From contig NZ_BJDM01000001.1 in assembly GCF_005405145.1 (NCBI RefSeq), forward strand, positions 1 to 64,000: a stretch of DNA of 64,000 nt, read 5' to 3'. The stretch is from Paucilactobacillus kaifaensis. Its GTDB lineage: Bacteria > Bacillota > Bacilli > Lactobacillales > Lactobacillaceae. The translations under genes and the position numbers were made by a program. Positions 55,675 through 63,349 of the stretch are shown here, piece by piece. Within the stretch, counting starts at the first letter, position 1; every line of letters starts with the position of its first letter. Under the pieces are notes generated by a model. It made no database searches, was not told the DNA's origin, and saw only the letters and a list, made by a program, of their open reading frames with translations.

Positions 55675-57141
55675 ATGGCATCTAATCCTAAAGTAACTGC
55701 AAAAAAAGATGAATTCGCAAAGCTCTCTTGGTGGGAACGTATCAGCTATGGTGCTGGTGACCTGGCCCAAAATTTAATTTTCGGAACTGTTGGTTCCATG
55801 CTTCTATTCTACTTAACTACAGTCTATGGTATTTCTGCTGCAGCCGGAGCCACCATTTTCTTAATCGTCCGCTGGGTTAATGTTTTCTGGGATCCATGGG
55901 TTGGAGCTTTCGTCGATCGTCATAATCCTAAGTTAGGTAAATATCGTCCTTACCTAATGTACTTTGGCGTTCCACTTACTTTCTTCTGTGCAATGTTGTT
56001 TTTCCCAATTGAATCTGTTCGCGGAAGCATTCCATATGCATTCATTGCATACCTAGCAACTGCTATGATTTATTCATTCGTTAATATTCCTTATGGTGCT
56101 TTAAACGCATCACTAACTCGAGATAACGATGAAGTTTCAACGTTAACGACTGTCCGTATGACTGAAGCAAATATTGGTAACTTGATGGTTTATACATTTT
56201 TACCATTGTTTGTTCAAATGGCTTCTCCCGATAAAACCTCTAAAGATATCGGATTTTTCGGCATTCACATGAACCTTGGAGATTACACTTCACCGCATGC
56301 AGGTGGAGCTTACTTCCTAGTTATGTCAATCTACATGATTATAGGTTTCTTGCTACTGATGGCAACATTCTTTGGTATCAAAGAACGGGTCTTACCAACT
56401 AAAGCAGAAACTGACAAGGTTAAATACAGTGATTTATTCGGTGAAATCAAACGAAACAAACCGCTACAGGTATTAGGTATGTTTTTCCTAATTGGATTTA
56501 CTTTCATGTTCTTTGGAAACACTGTATGGCCATTTTACATGCAATACAATGTTGGTCATCCTGAATGGATGGCTTCAATTAACCTAATTGGTTCTATTCC
56601 TGGTATTTTCTTAGTATTTCTCTGGCCAATTGTTCGTAAAAGAATTGGTAAAAAACAATTCTTTTACATTTTCCTAACGCTCTTTATCATTGGTACATTA
56701 ATTCTTTATGCTTGGTCATTACCAGCATTTAAAGATAGTACAGCACTTGGCTATATTGGTCGTTTCTTACAACAATGGGGAATTACCGCAGCTACCGGTT
56801 ACATGTGGGCATTAGTACCAGAAGTAGTATCTTTCGGAGAGTGGAAATCAAAGAAACGAGTTGCCGGAATTATCAACTCTATCATGGGACTCTTCTTTAA
56901 GATTGGATTAGCTCTTGGTGGAATTATCCCAGGCTACATCAATGCTTTCTTTAAATTTGATGGTTCAAAAGCACACCAAAGCATCAGTGCTCTATCCGGA
57001 ATAACTTGGTCAATGGTATGGCTGCCAATTATTTTAGCATTAGTCGCTATTTGGATTATGAGTCGTTACCCATTAAGTGACAAAGATGTGGTTAAGATTA
57101 ATAAAGAAATTGACGATCGTAAAGCTGAAGGAGAACTATAA
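55675..57141 (+). CDS. xynP: GPH-family xyloside transporter (XynP-like)
   Basis: 488-aa symporter with RISYGAGDLAQNLIFGTVGSM at the start and VFWDPWVGAFVDRHNPKLGKYRPY, the GPH cytoplasmic loop. The WALVPEVVSFGEWKSKKRVAGI motif near the end is shared with XynP/XylP xyloside carriers. It lies 87 bp upstream of a GH43 beta-xylosidase on the same strand, the classic xynP-xynB pair. Start ATG with AAAGGAG. Likely induced by the AraC-type regulator. Confidence 0.92.
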   Translation: MASNPKVTAKKDEFAKLSWWERISYGAGDLAQNLIFGTVGSMLLFYLTTVYGISAAAGATIFLIVRWVNVFWDPWVGAFVDRHNPKLGKYRPYLMYFGVPLTFFCAMLFFPIESVRGSIPYAFIAYLATAMIYSFVNIPYGALNASLTRDNDEVSTLTTVRMTEANIGNLMVYTFLPLFVQMASPDKTSKDIGFFGIHMNLGDYTSPHAGGAYFLVMSIYMIIGFLLLMATFFGIKERVLPTKAETDKVKYSDLFGEIKRNKPLQVLGMFFLIGFTFMFFGNTVWPFYMQYNVGHPEWMASINLIGSIPGIFLVFLWPIVRKRIGKKQFFYIFLTLFIIGTLILYAWSLPAFKDSTALGYIGRFLQQWGITAATGYMWALVPEVVSFGEWKSKKRVAGIINSIMGLFFKIGLALGGIIPGYINAFFKFDGSKAHQSISALSGITWSMVWLPIILALVAIWIMSRYPLSDKDVVKINKEIDDRKAEGEL

Positions 57142-57228
57142 AATACAATGTATTTTACAGGTAGACACTGGAAATGATGTCTTGCATTATTTCTTCTAAC
57201 AATTTTATACAAAGAAAGGATATATACA

Positions 57229-58851
57229 ATGAAAATTCAGAATCCTGTTTTAACTGGTTTTAACGCTGACCCAAGTATGATTCGAGTTGGGGATACCTAC
57301 TACATTGCCAATTCAACTTTTGAATGGTTTCCGGGCGTCCGTTTACACGAATCTAAAGATTTAGTTCATTGGAATTTACTACCATCCCCACTGTCAACAA
57401 CAACGTTACTTGATATGAAAGGCAATCCGTCGTCTGGTGGTATTTGGGCCCCTGATTTATCATATGCTGACGGTAAATTCTGGTTAATTTACACGGATGT
57501 TAAAATTACTGAAGGCGCCTTTAAGGACATGACTAATTACCTTACAACTGCTACTGACATTCGTGGACCGTGGTCGGATCCAATTAAGGTTAATGGTGTT
57601 GGATTTGATGCCTCATTGTTCCACGATGACAATGGACGCAAATACCTTGTTCAACAAACTTGGGATCACCGTGAATATCGCCACCCATTTAACGGGATTA
57701 CTTTGACTGAATTCGATACTGCAACAATGAAATTAAAGCCTGAAACGGCTCGCAATATTTACAATGGTACCGACGTTAAATTGGTTGAAGGACCACATAT
57801 ATATAAAATTAAAGGCCAGTACTATCTTTTCGCTGCCCAAGGTGGGACTGTCTTCACCCATGAAGAAGTCGTTGCCCGCTCTAACTCACTCGATAAATTA
57901 TCATTTGAGTCAGAACCAGATGGCCCGTTCATCACTAACTTTGATACACCAGACTTTTATCTTCAAAAACAAGGTCACGGTGCCTTAGTTGATACTCCAG
58001 GTGGTGAATGGTACTATGCCTCACTAGTGTCTCGCCCTTGGAACCATAAAAATGAATCATCACATGATCCTCGTGGTTGGAGCACATTAGGTCGCGAGAC
58101 ATCCATTCAAAAGGTTGAATGGGACGATCAAGGATGGCCACGTGTAGTTGGCGGTCATGGTGGTCAAGTTGAAGTAGAGGCACCAAAAGATGCCATCGAA
58201 ACTAAAGCTCCTGCCAACCATTCGCGCCACGATGAATTTGATCAGCCAAAACTAGATATTGATTGGAACACATTACGAGTACCATTCACTGATAAAACAG
58301 GTTCATTTGGCGATGGACAGCTTAAGTTGATTGGTCGTAACACGTTAGCAAGTACTTTCGATGTTTCGTTTATTGCGCAGCGCTGGCAAGCATTTAACTT
58401 TGACGCTGAAACTAAGGTCAAATTTGATCCATTCACTTACCAACAGATGGCTGGTCTAACTAACTTCTATAACGATAAGCATTGGTCATGGATTTTTATC
58501 ACATGGGACGAAGAGAAAGGCTCAGTAATCGAAGTTGCTCAAAATGATAACAACAACTACACATCATTCTTGAAAGATGATGCAATTAAGATTCCTGAAG
58601 GAACCGACTATGTTTGGTTCAAAACTAAGGTTCGTAAGTCATACTATACTTACGAATATTCCTTCGATGGTCAAAATTGGCAAGAAATTGACGTTAAGTT
58701 AGATGCCGCTATCTTGTCAGATGATTATGTATTGCAAAACTATGGTGGTTTCTTCACCGGGGCATTCGTTGGATTAGCTGCTGCAGATTACGCCGGCTAT
58801 GAACAGCCAGCAACGTTTGATTACTTTGACTATAAAGAACTAGGCGATTAA
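57229..58851 (+). CDS. xynB: GH43 beta-xylosidase (XynB-like)
   Basis: Removes xylose from the non-reducing end of xylo-oligosaccharides with inversion; cytosolic. The 540-aa protein has the five-bladed propeller with catalytic base Asp14 (NADPSM), pKa modulator Asp127 (GFDASLF) and acid Glu187 (LVEGPHIY), the same residues and nearly the same numbers as characterised GH43_11 xylosidases. A C-terminal beta-sandwich (from about 325) completes the active site. Second gene of the xyn operon; some homologs also cleave arabinofuranosides. Confidence 0.95.
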   Translation: MKIQNPVLTGFNADPSMIRVGDTYYIANSTFEWFPGVRLHESKDLVHWNLLPSPLSTTTLLDMKGNPSSGGIWAPDLSYADGKFWLIYTDVKITEGAFKDMTNYLTTATDIRGPWSDPIKVNGVGFDASLFHDDNGRKYLVQQTWDHREYRHPFNGITLTEFDTATMKLKPETARNIYNGTDVKLVEGPHIYKIKGQYYLFAAQGGTVFTHEEVVARSNSLDKLSFESEPDGPFITNFDTPDFYLQKQGHGALVDTPGGEWYYASLVSRPWNHKNESSHDPRGWSTLGRETSIQKVEWDDQGWPRVVGGHGGQVEVEAPKDAIETKAPANHSRHDEFDQPKLDIDWNTLRVPFTDKTGSFGDGQLKLIGRNTLASTFDVSFIAQRWQAFNFDAETKVKFDPFTYQQMAGLTNFYNDKHWSWIFITWDEEKGSVIEVAQNDNNNYTSFLKDDAIKIPEGTDYVWFKTKVRKSYYTYEYSFDGQNWQEIDVKLDAAILSDDYVLQNYGGFFTGAFVGLAAADYAGYEQPATFDYFDYKELGD

Positions 58852-58893
58852 TAAAATTACAATTTTCTATAATATAAAGTACTAGCATTAAAT

Positions 58894-58936
58894 CCCTCAT
58901 GTCATTTCCCCTTTTTTAAATGACACGGGGGTTTTA
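58894..58936 (+). terminator. Terminator after xynB
   Basis: CCCTCATGTCATTT pairs with AAATGACACGGGG and is followed by GTTTTATT. Confidence 0.85.
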
Positions 58937-58961
58937 TTGTTTCTGTCAATTGATACAGAAT

Positions 58962-58995
58962 AATAAAGGGAGCCAATTAATGGGCTCCCTTTATT
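58962..58995. terminator. Bidirectional terminator after csbD
   Basis: AATAAAGGGAGCC and GGCTCCCTTTATT form a perfect 13-bp stem; A/T flanks on both sides. It lies 13 bp past the csbD stop. Confidence 0.88.
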
Positions 58996-59007
58996 GCATA
59001 TTTAACT

Positions 59008-59205
59008 TTATTTTTTCTTCAACTCATCTTTTGCATCTTCAAAACTGTCCTTAGCAGAATCTTTAGCCTGTTTCAGCTTTTCTTTGGCTTTTGCGGCTAA
59101 TTTTTCGCCCTTACCTTGTGCTTCTCTTGCTTTATCACCAGTCATTTGGCCTTCTTTTTCTTTAGCCTTCCCAGCCATTTGATCTTTTTTGTCTTCTAAC
59201 GTCAT
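59008..59205 (-). CDS. CsbD-family general stress protein
   Basis: 65-aa, highly charged, Lys/Asp/Glu/Ala-rich repeat protein (DKKDQMAGKAKEKEGQMTGDK). It lacks aromatic residues and cysteine, as expected of the CsbD family, whose members are induced by general stress in Bacillus. Probably a flexible amphipathic helix. AGGAGG precedes the ATG. Exact function unknown. Confidence 0.88.
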   Translation of the reverse strand: MTLEDKKDQMAGKAKEKEGQMTGDKAREAQGKGEKLAAKAKEKLKQAKDSAKDSFEDAKDELKKK

Positions 59206-59428
59206 CTAAACAACCTCCTTGGTTAAATTAGTTTCTTTGTCTTAATTATTATCTTATACAAACCATAAATAACTGTAAAGAAATCCGACTCTGGTAAATT
59301 TTCATTTTGATAAATCAATCAATTTATTACTTCTATCAATTTACTAATGCAGATACACCAAAAGTGGTTATAATAGACGTTAAGACATTTTTACTAAATG
59401 TCATACATATTAAAAGGAGGCTGCCGTT

Positions 59429-59923
59429 ATGCAGGCTAGTCATTCAGTTCGAAGAATTATTACTCCAGCAATGTTTGTTGCTGCCACAGTTGTAATTGCC
59501 CGTTTTTTCATTATTCCAGTCCCAATGACTCATGGAAATATCAACCTTTGTGATACCGGTATCTTCATGGCTGCACTACTATTTGGTCGCCGAGACGGAT
59601 TAATCGTTGGCGGACTAAGTGGCTTTATCTTGGATCTTATTTCAGGATACTCACAATACATGTTCTTTTCATTGATCGTCCATGGTCTAGAGGGCTTCAT
59701 TATTGGGTGGCTGGGTTATCGTGTCAGTCGTAAAATGCAATTTTTAGCGTTATTGGTCGGTGTTGTCGTCATGGTTGGCGGTTACTTTATCTCTGACACC
59801 ATTTTATATTCATTAACTCCTGGGCTACTTGGGATCCCTATGAATTCAATACAAGGTCTCGTCGGTGCAATAATCGCATGGCCACTCTCAATCAGACTAA
59901 ATAAATACATTACTAATCGCTAG
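59429..59923 (+). CDS. ECF transporter S component (probably pyridoxine-type)
   Basis: 164-aa membrane protein with about six helices; substrate-binding subunit that docks to a shared EcfAA'T module encoded elsewhere. ITPAMFVAATVVIARFFIIPVP holds the small-residue-rich first helix that contacts EcfT. The LCDTGIFMAALLFGRRDGLIVGGLSGFILDLISGY stretch is typical of S components. A pyridoxal-kinase gene 27 bp downstream on the same strand suggests a vitamin B6 substrate (PdxU-like, inference). Promoter TATAAT at 59369-59374; a small hairpin GACATTT/AAATGTC lies in the leader. Confidence 0.87.
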   Translation: MQASHSVRRIITPAMFVAATVVIARFFIIPVPMTHGNINLCDTGIFMAALLFGRRDGLIVGGLSGFILDLISGYSQYMFFSLIVHGLEGFIIGWLGYRVSRKMQFLALLVGVVVMVGGYFISDTILYSLTPGLLGIPMNSIQGLVGAIIAWPLSIRLNKYITNR

Positions 59924-59950
59924 AACAATTAGAAAGTGAGATCTAAAACA

Positions 59951-60796
59951 ATGCAGTCCAACGACCCCATTTTAGTTGCCGAGGATTTATCGGCGGTTGG
60001 AACAATTTCAATGAAAGTTGCTATTCCAATCCTAAGCGCCTTTGGTATCAGAATATCACTGTTACCAACGACCTTATTGTCCACTCAAACAGAAGGTTTT
60101 CAGCAACCCATCAAAGAAGACTTAAGCCCTTGGATTGCGCAAACATTCATCCACTGGCAGCAAGAAAATATCCATTTCAGTGGCGGTTTAATCGGCTATC
60201 TAGGTAATACACAGTTAGTTGGTCAGTTAATTGATTTTATTAATTCTAGCGCATTATCAGCTGTTATTTTTGATCCAGTTATGGGTGACATGGGTAACCT
60301 ATATCCCGGACTTCCTGCCGATTACCCACTGACGATGGCCACTTTGCTATCAAAATCATGGATCACGATTCCAAACATCACCGAAGCACAACTGTTAACT
60401 AATATTTCTGTTGGCCAGCAACCAACCAAACGTGAAAAATGGCAGTTATTAACCGCCTTAGAACATAAAATGCCAGCCGGTGGTCGTGCAATCATCACTG
60501 GTGTGTCCGTTAAAAATCAAATTGGCTGTGTTTGGTTAGAACATGATACAGTCAAATTTTATGGTCATCCAAACTTACCCGGTCATTTCTATGGTAGTGG
60601 TGATGTTTTTGCAGCACTTCTACTTGGTTTTCTCAACCAAAAAGAACCATTTGCTCGGGCAGTTCAATGTGCCACCACTGGAACTTACATCGCACTGCAA
60701 ACTACCAATCACTCACCATTAGAACGTCGTTTTGGCATTGATTTATCCCAGCTAATAGTAAAAATCAGCACCTATATGCAGACAAAAAGTTGGTAG
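59951..60796 (+). CDS. Pyridoxal kinase (PdxK/PdxY-like)
   Basis: Phosphorylates pyridoxal, pyridoxamine or pyridoxine after uptake. A 281-aa ribokinase-fold protein with VFDPVMGD-like IFDPVMGDMGNLY, TIPNITEAQLL and the catalytic GSGDVFAALLLGFL motif with its Asp. ATG at 59951 (MQSNDPILVAEDLS) follows GAAAGTGAG; a GTG at 59936 lies inside that site. Paired with an ECF S component. PdxY-type enzymes of lactobacilli fit better than ThiD, because the active-site Cys of ThiD-like kinases is not evident. Confidence 0.85.
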   Translation: MQSNDPILVAEDLSAVGTISMKVAIPILSAFGIRISLLPTTLLSTQTEGFQQPIKEDLSPWIAQTFIHWQQENIHFSGGLIGYLGNTQLVGQLIDFINSSALSAVIFDPVMGDMGNLYPGLPADYPLTMATLLSKSWITIPNITEAQLLTNISVGQQPTKREKWQLLTALEHKMPAGGRAIITGVSVKNQIGCVWLEHDTVKFYGHPNLPGHFYGSGDVFAALLLGFLNQKEPFARAVQCATTGTYIALQTTNHSPLERRFGIDLSQLIVKISTYMQTKSW

Positions 60797-60805
60797 TTTT
60801 ACCGA

Positions 60806-61318
60806 CTATCCCAACTCTTGGTACGCTCGCTGATAGGCTTCAAAGGTTGTCACATCAAAGCAAACCATTACCACTTCTTTAACCACCTGATCGGTTTGCA
60901 TAAAATCACGAATTGTAGTCAATGCAATTTTTACTGCCTGATCTAACGGATAATGGTAAACGCCTGTACTGATCGATGGAAACGCCACTGTCGTACACTC
61001 ATTTTCAGCTGCGCGTTTCAGACTATTTAGGTACGAGTTATACAATAACTGAGCTTCATTATGATCTCCACCGTGCCAAATTGGTCCTGGAGTGTGGATC
61101 ACATGTTTAGCTGGTAGTAAGTACCCCTTTGTAATTTTTGCTTCTCCGGTCGGGCAACCATGTAAAGTTCTGCACTCAGCCAATAGTTTGGGACCAGCAG
61201 CTTTGTGAATTGCCCCATCAACTCCGCCACCACCGAGTAACGTGGTATTTGCCGCATTAACAATCGCATCGACTTTAATTTTAGTAATGTCGCCTTGGAT
61301 AATTTTTATTATTCCCAT
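60806..61318 (-). CDS. Macrodomain protein (ADP-ribose-binding, YmdB-like)
   Basis: 170-aa single macrodomain that hydrolyses O-acetyl-ADP-ribose or removes ADP-ribose from proteins. The chain has VDAIVNAANTTLLGGGGVDGAIHKAAG (adenine/ribose and catalytic Asn/Asp region) and FPSISTGVYHYPLDQA (phosphate loop). The length is standard for the MacroD subclass. Convergent with the pyridoxal-kinase gene, 9 bp apart, with no clear terminator between. Not next to a sirtuin or toxin gene, so a housekeeping role is likelier. Confidence 0.93.
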   Translation of the reverse strand: MGIIKIIQGDITKIKVDAIVNAANTTLLGGGGVDGAIHKAAGPKLLAECRTLHGCPTGEAKITKGYLLPAKHVIHTPGPIWHGGDHNEAQLLYNSYLNSLKRAAENECTTVAFPSISTGVYHYPLDQAVKIALTTIRDFMQTDQVVKEVVMVCFDVTTFEAYQRAYQELG

Positions 61319-61455
61319 AAATCTGAGCCTCCATATAGCTCAATAATACTACATTAAACTGATAAAATTGAATATGTCTTAACTGAAAATTTTATGAAAA
61401 GTGGTTGTTTCATTTTCATAATGGTGGTAGTATTCAGATACAAATTAAATAGTAA

Positions 61456-61575
61456 TTGCCTATATAATGCCGTGATATGGTCGGTGAGTTTCTACCCAAA
61501 GCCGTAAACTTTGGACTATAAGCAAAATGAGTGAATCACTAGCTCTTTTTGCCTATGCAAAAGAGCTTTTTTATT
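61456..61575 (+). promoter_or_regulatory. Guanine-type purine riboswitch with terminator
   Basis: The aptamer 61456-61525 has the conserved ATAATG, ATATGG, GTTTCTACC and CCGTAAA pieces and GGACTATAAGC closing P1. The pyrimidine of J3/1 in GACTAT is C, which specifies guanine/hypoxanthine/xanthine, not adenine. The terminator AGCTCTTTTTGC/GCAAAAGAGCT plus TTTTTTATT lies at 61541-61575. Purine binding should end transcription before the permease gene. Confidence 0.93.
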
Positions 61576-61635
61576 TGCATAGATAGTTTTCACCGTGGAA
61601 TTCATTGTGTATTTGTGGGCTTGTTACTAAATAGA

Positions 61636-61689
61636 CTAAACGGCTAGCTGGGGCAAATGTCTAGGAATAAACGCCTTAGCTCGCACTCT
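61636..61689 (+). repeat. Short, decayed hairpin element E18
   Basis: AAACGG...GTCTAGGAATAAACG joined to CCTTAGCTCGCACTCT. The left arm keeps GGCAAATGTCTAGG, as in array E12, and the right end keeps CACTCT; the main stem has been deleted. It lies between the riboswitch terminator and the permease ribosome-binding site, which directly follows CACTCT. Confidence 0.7.
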
Positions 61690-61699
61690 GGAGGTTATC

Positions 61700-63043
61700 T
61701 TGAAAGCTGCAAATACACTCAATTCATTCACTCACACTATTGCCCCAGAAAAAACGGACATTTCTAACTGGAAAGTTGCAATTTTAGGACTGCAACATTT
61801 GTTGGCTATGTATTCTGGTGATGTCTTAGTTCCACTATTAATTGGTGGTGCGCTTCACTTTTCTGCCGCTCAGATGACATATTTAGTCTCAATTGATATC
61901 TTCATGTGTGGAATTGCAACGCTACTACAGCTACGTCAAACCCCTTTAACAGGAATCGGTTTACCAGTTGTCCTTGGTTGTGCCGTCCAAGCAGTAGCCC
62001 CACTACAATCAATTGGTGGCACACTTGGAATCACGTATATGTATGGTGCCATTATTTGCGCAGGTTTTTTTGTCTTTTTGATCGCCGGTTTATTTTCTAA
62101 AATTAGGAACCTATTTCCACCAGTTGTTACTGGTTCGCTAATCACTGTAATTGGATTTACTCTTGTACCCGTAGGTTTTCAAAACCTAGGTGGCGGTGAT
62201 GCTACTGCTAAATCGTTTGGTAGCTTATCCAACCTAGCAATTGGTTTTTTAACAATTGTAATTATCCTAGCAATCAACGCCTTTGCTAAAGGATTCATTC
62301 GATCAATTGCAATTTTAATTGGTATTTTAGCAGGCTCCTTTATCGCAGGTGCATTAGGCTTAATTTCACTTCAACCAGTTTCACAAGCTACCTGGTTCCA
62401 TTTACCACAATTATTCTATTTTGGCGTTCCTACCTTTAACGCCTCCTCAATCGTTACCATGATCTTAATTTCGTTGACCACCATGGTTGAATCAACCGGC
62501 GTTTTCTTTGCACTCAGCGAAGTTACTGGACAAAAACTCAACAATCAAGACTTGAAACGTGGGTACCGAGCTGAAGGGATTGCCGCCATGCTAGGTGGTG
62601 TTTTCAATACATTTCCCTATTCAACCTTCTCACAAAATGTGGGTGTTTTAAAACTATCAGGTGTTAAAACTCGTAAGCCAGTTTACTTTGCTGCCGTCTT
62701 TTTAATATTTTTGGGCCTATTACCAAAGGTGGGTGCTTTAGCAACTGTTATTCCGACAGCTGTATTGGGTGGTGCAATGATTGTTATGTTCGGCATGGTT
62801 GGCCTGCAGGGAATTCAAATCTTAAAACAAGTCGATTTCAACAAAAATAGTAACTTACTAGTTGCTTCAATGTCGATCGGCCTTGGACTTGGCGTAACCG
62901 TCTATCCCCAAATTTTTCAGCATTTACCCCAAGAATTACAGCTCATGCTTAGTAATGGTGTGGTCGTTGGTAGTGTTACTGCAGTTATATTAAATTTGAT
63001 TTTAAATCATCGTTCATTAAAAAATAGTACAGAAAATAATTAG
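61700..63043 (+). CDS. pbuX: NCS2 xanthine/guanine permease
   Basis: Purine:proton symporter of the nucleobase-ascorbate family, 447 aa, about 14 helices. LGLQHLLAMYSGDVLVPLLIG (first helix with the QH motif), TTMVESTGVFFALSEV (substrate-site Glu) and PYSTFSQNVGVLKLSGVKTR mark the xanthine/guanine group. Start is TTG at 61700 with GGAGG five bases upstream. The guanine-type riboswitch fits this substrate. No xpt gene follows; the usual xpt-pbuX pair is split or absent here. Confidence 0.92.
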   Translation: MKAANTLNSFTHTIAPEKTDISNWKVAILGLQHLLAMYSGDVLVPLLIGGALHFSAAQMTYLVSIDIFMCGIATLLQLRQTPLTGIGLPVVLGCAVQAVAPLQSIGGTLGITYMYGAIICAGFFVFLIAGLFSKIRNLFPPVVTGSLITVIGFTLVPVGFQNLGGGDATAKSFGSLSNLAIGFLTIVIILAINAFAKGFIRSIAILIGILAGSFIAGALGLISLQPVSQATWFHLPQLFYFGVPTFNASSIVTMILISLTTMVESTGVFFALSEVTGQKLNNQDLKRGYRAEGIAAMLGGVFNTFPYSTFSQNVGVLKLSGVKTRKPVYFAAVFLIFLGLLPKVGALATVIPTAVLGGAMIVMFGMVGLQGIQILKQVDFNKNSNLLVASMSIGLGLGVTVYPQIFQHLPQELQLMLSNGVVVGSVTAVILNLILNHRSLKNSTENN

Positions 63044-63059
63044 CTAAATATTGAATTGA

Positions 63060-63093
63060 AAAACGGAACGAGAAAATTTTCTCGTTCCGTTTT
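63060..63093 (+). terminator. Terminator after pbuX
   Basis: AAAACGGAACGAGAAAA pairs perfectly with the following 17 bases, an uninterrupted palindrome ending in T-rich sequence. Bases 63094-63349 hold only AT-rich sequence before the next gene. Confidence 0.88.
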
Positions 63094-63349
63094 AGCATAC
63101 TGACTAAATAAACTAAAGATATTCATCTTTTACTTAGTGACACATGTTTAAGGTTAAATTATTTTAAAAAAGCCAAAATGCAGAGCCATTTTAACTTTAT
63201 TTGCATATTATCCCGCCTAATATTAATTTACATCTTTTCGACTAATTGTCATTGATCAGCACATTAAAGTCAAATCCAATAAATTTAATCACCCTCAAAC
63301 TGATATAATCAAAGCAAGAATAAAAAGCAAATTCATCATAGGAGTTAAT

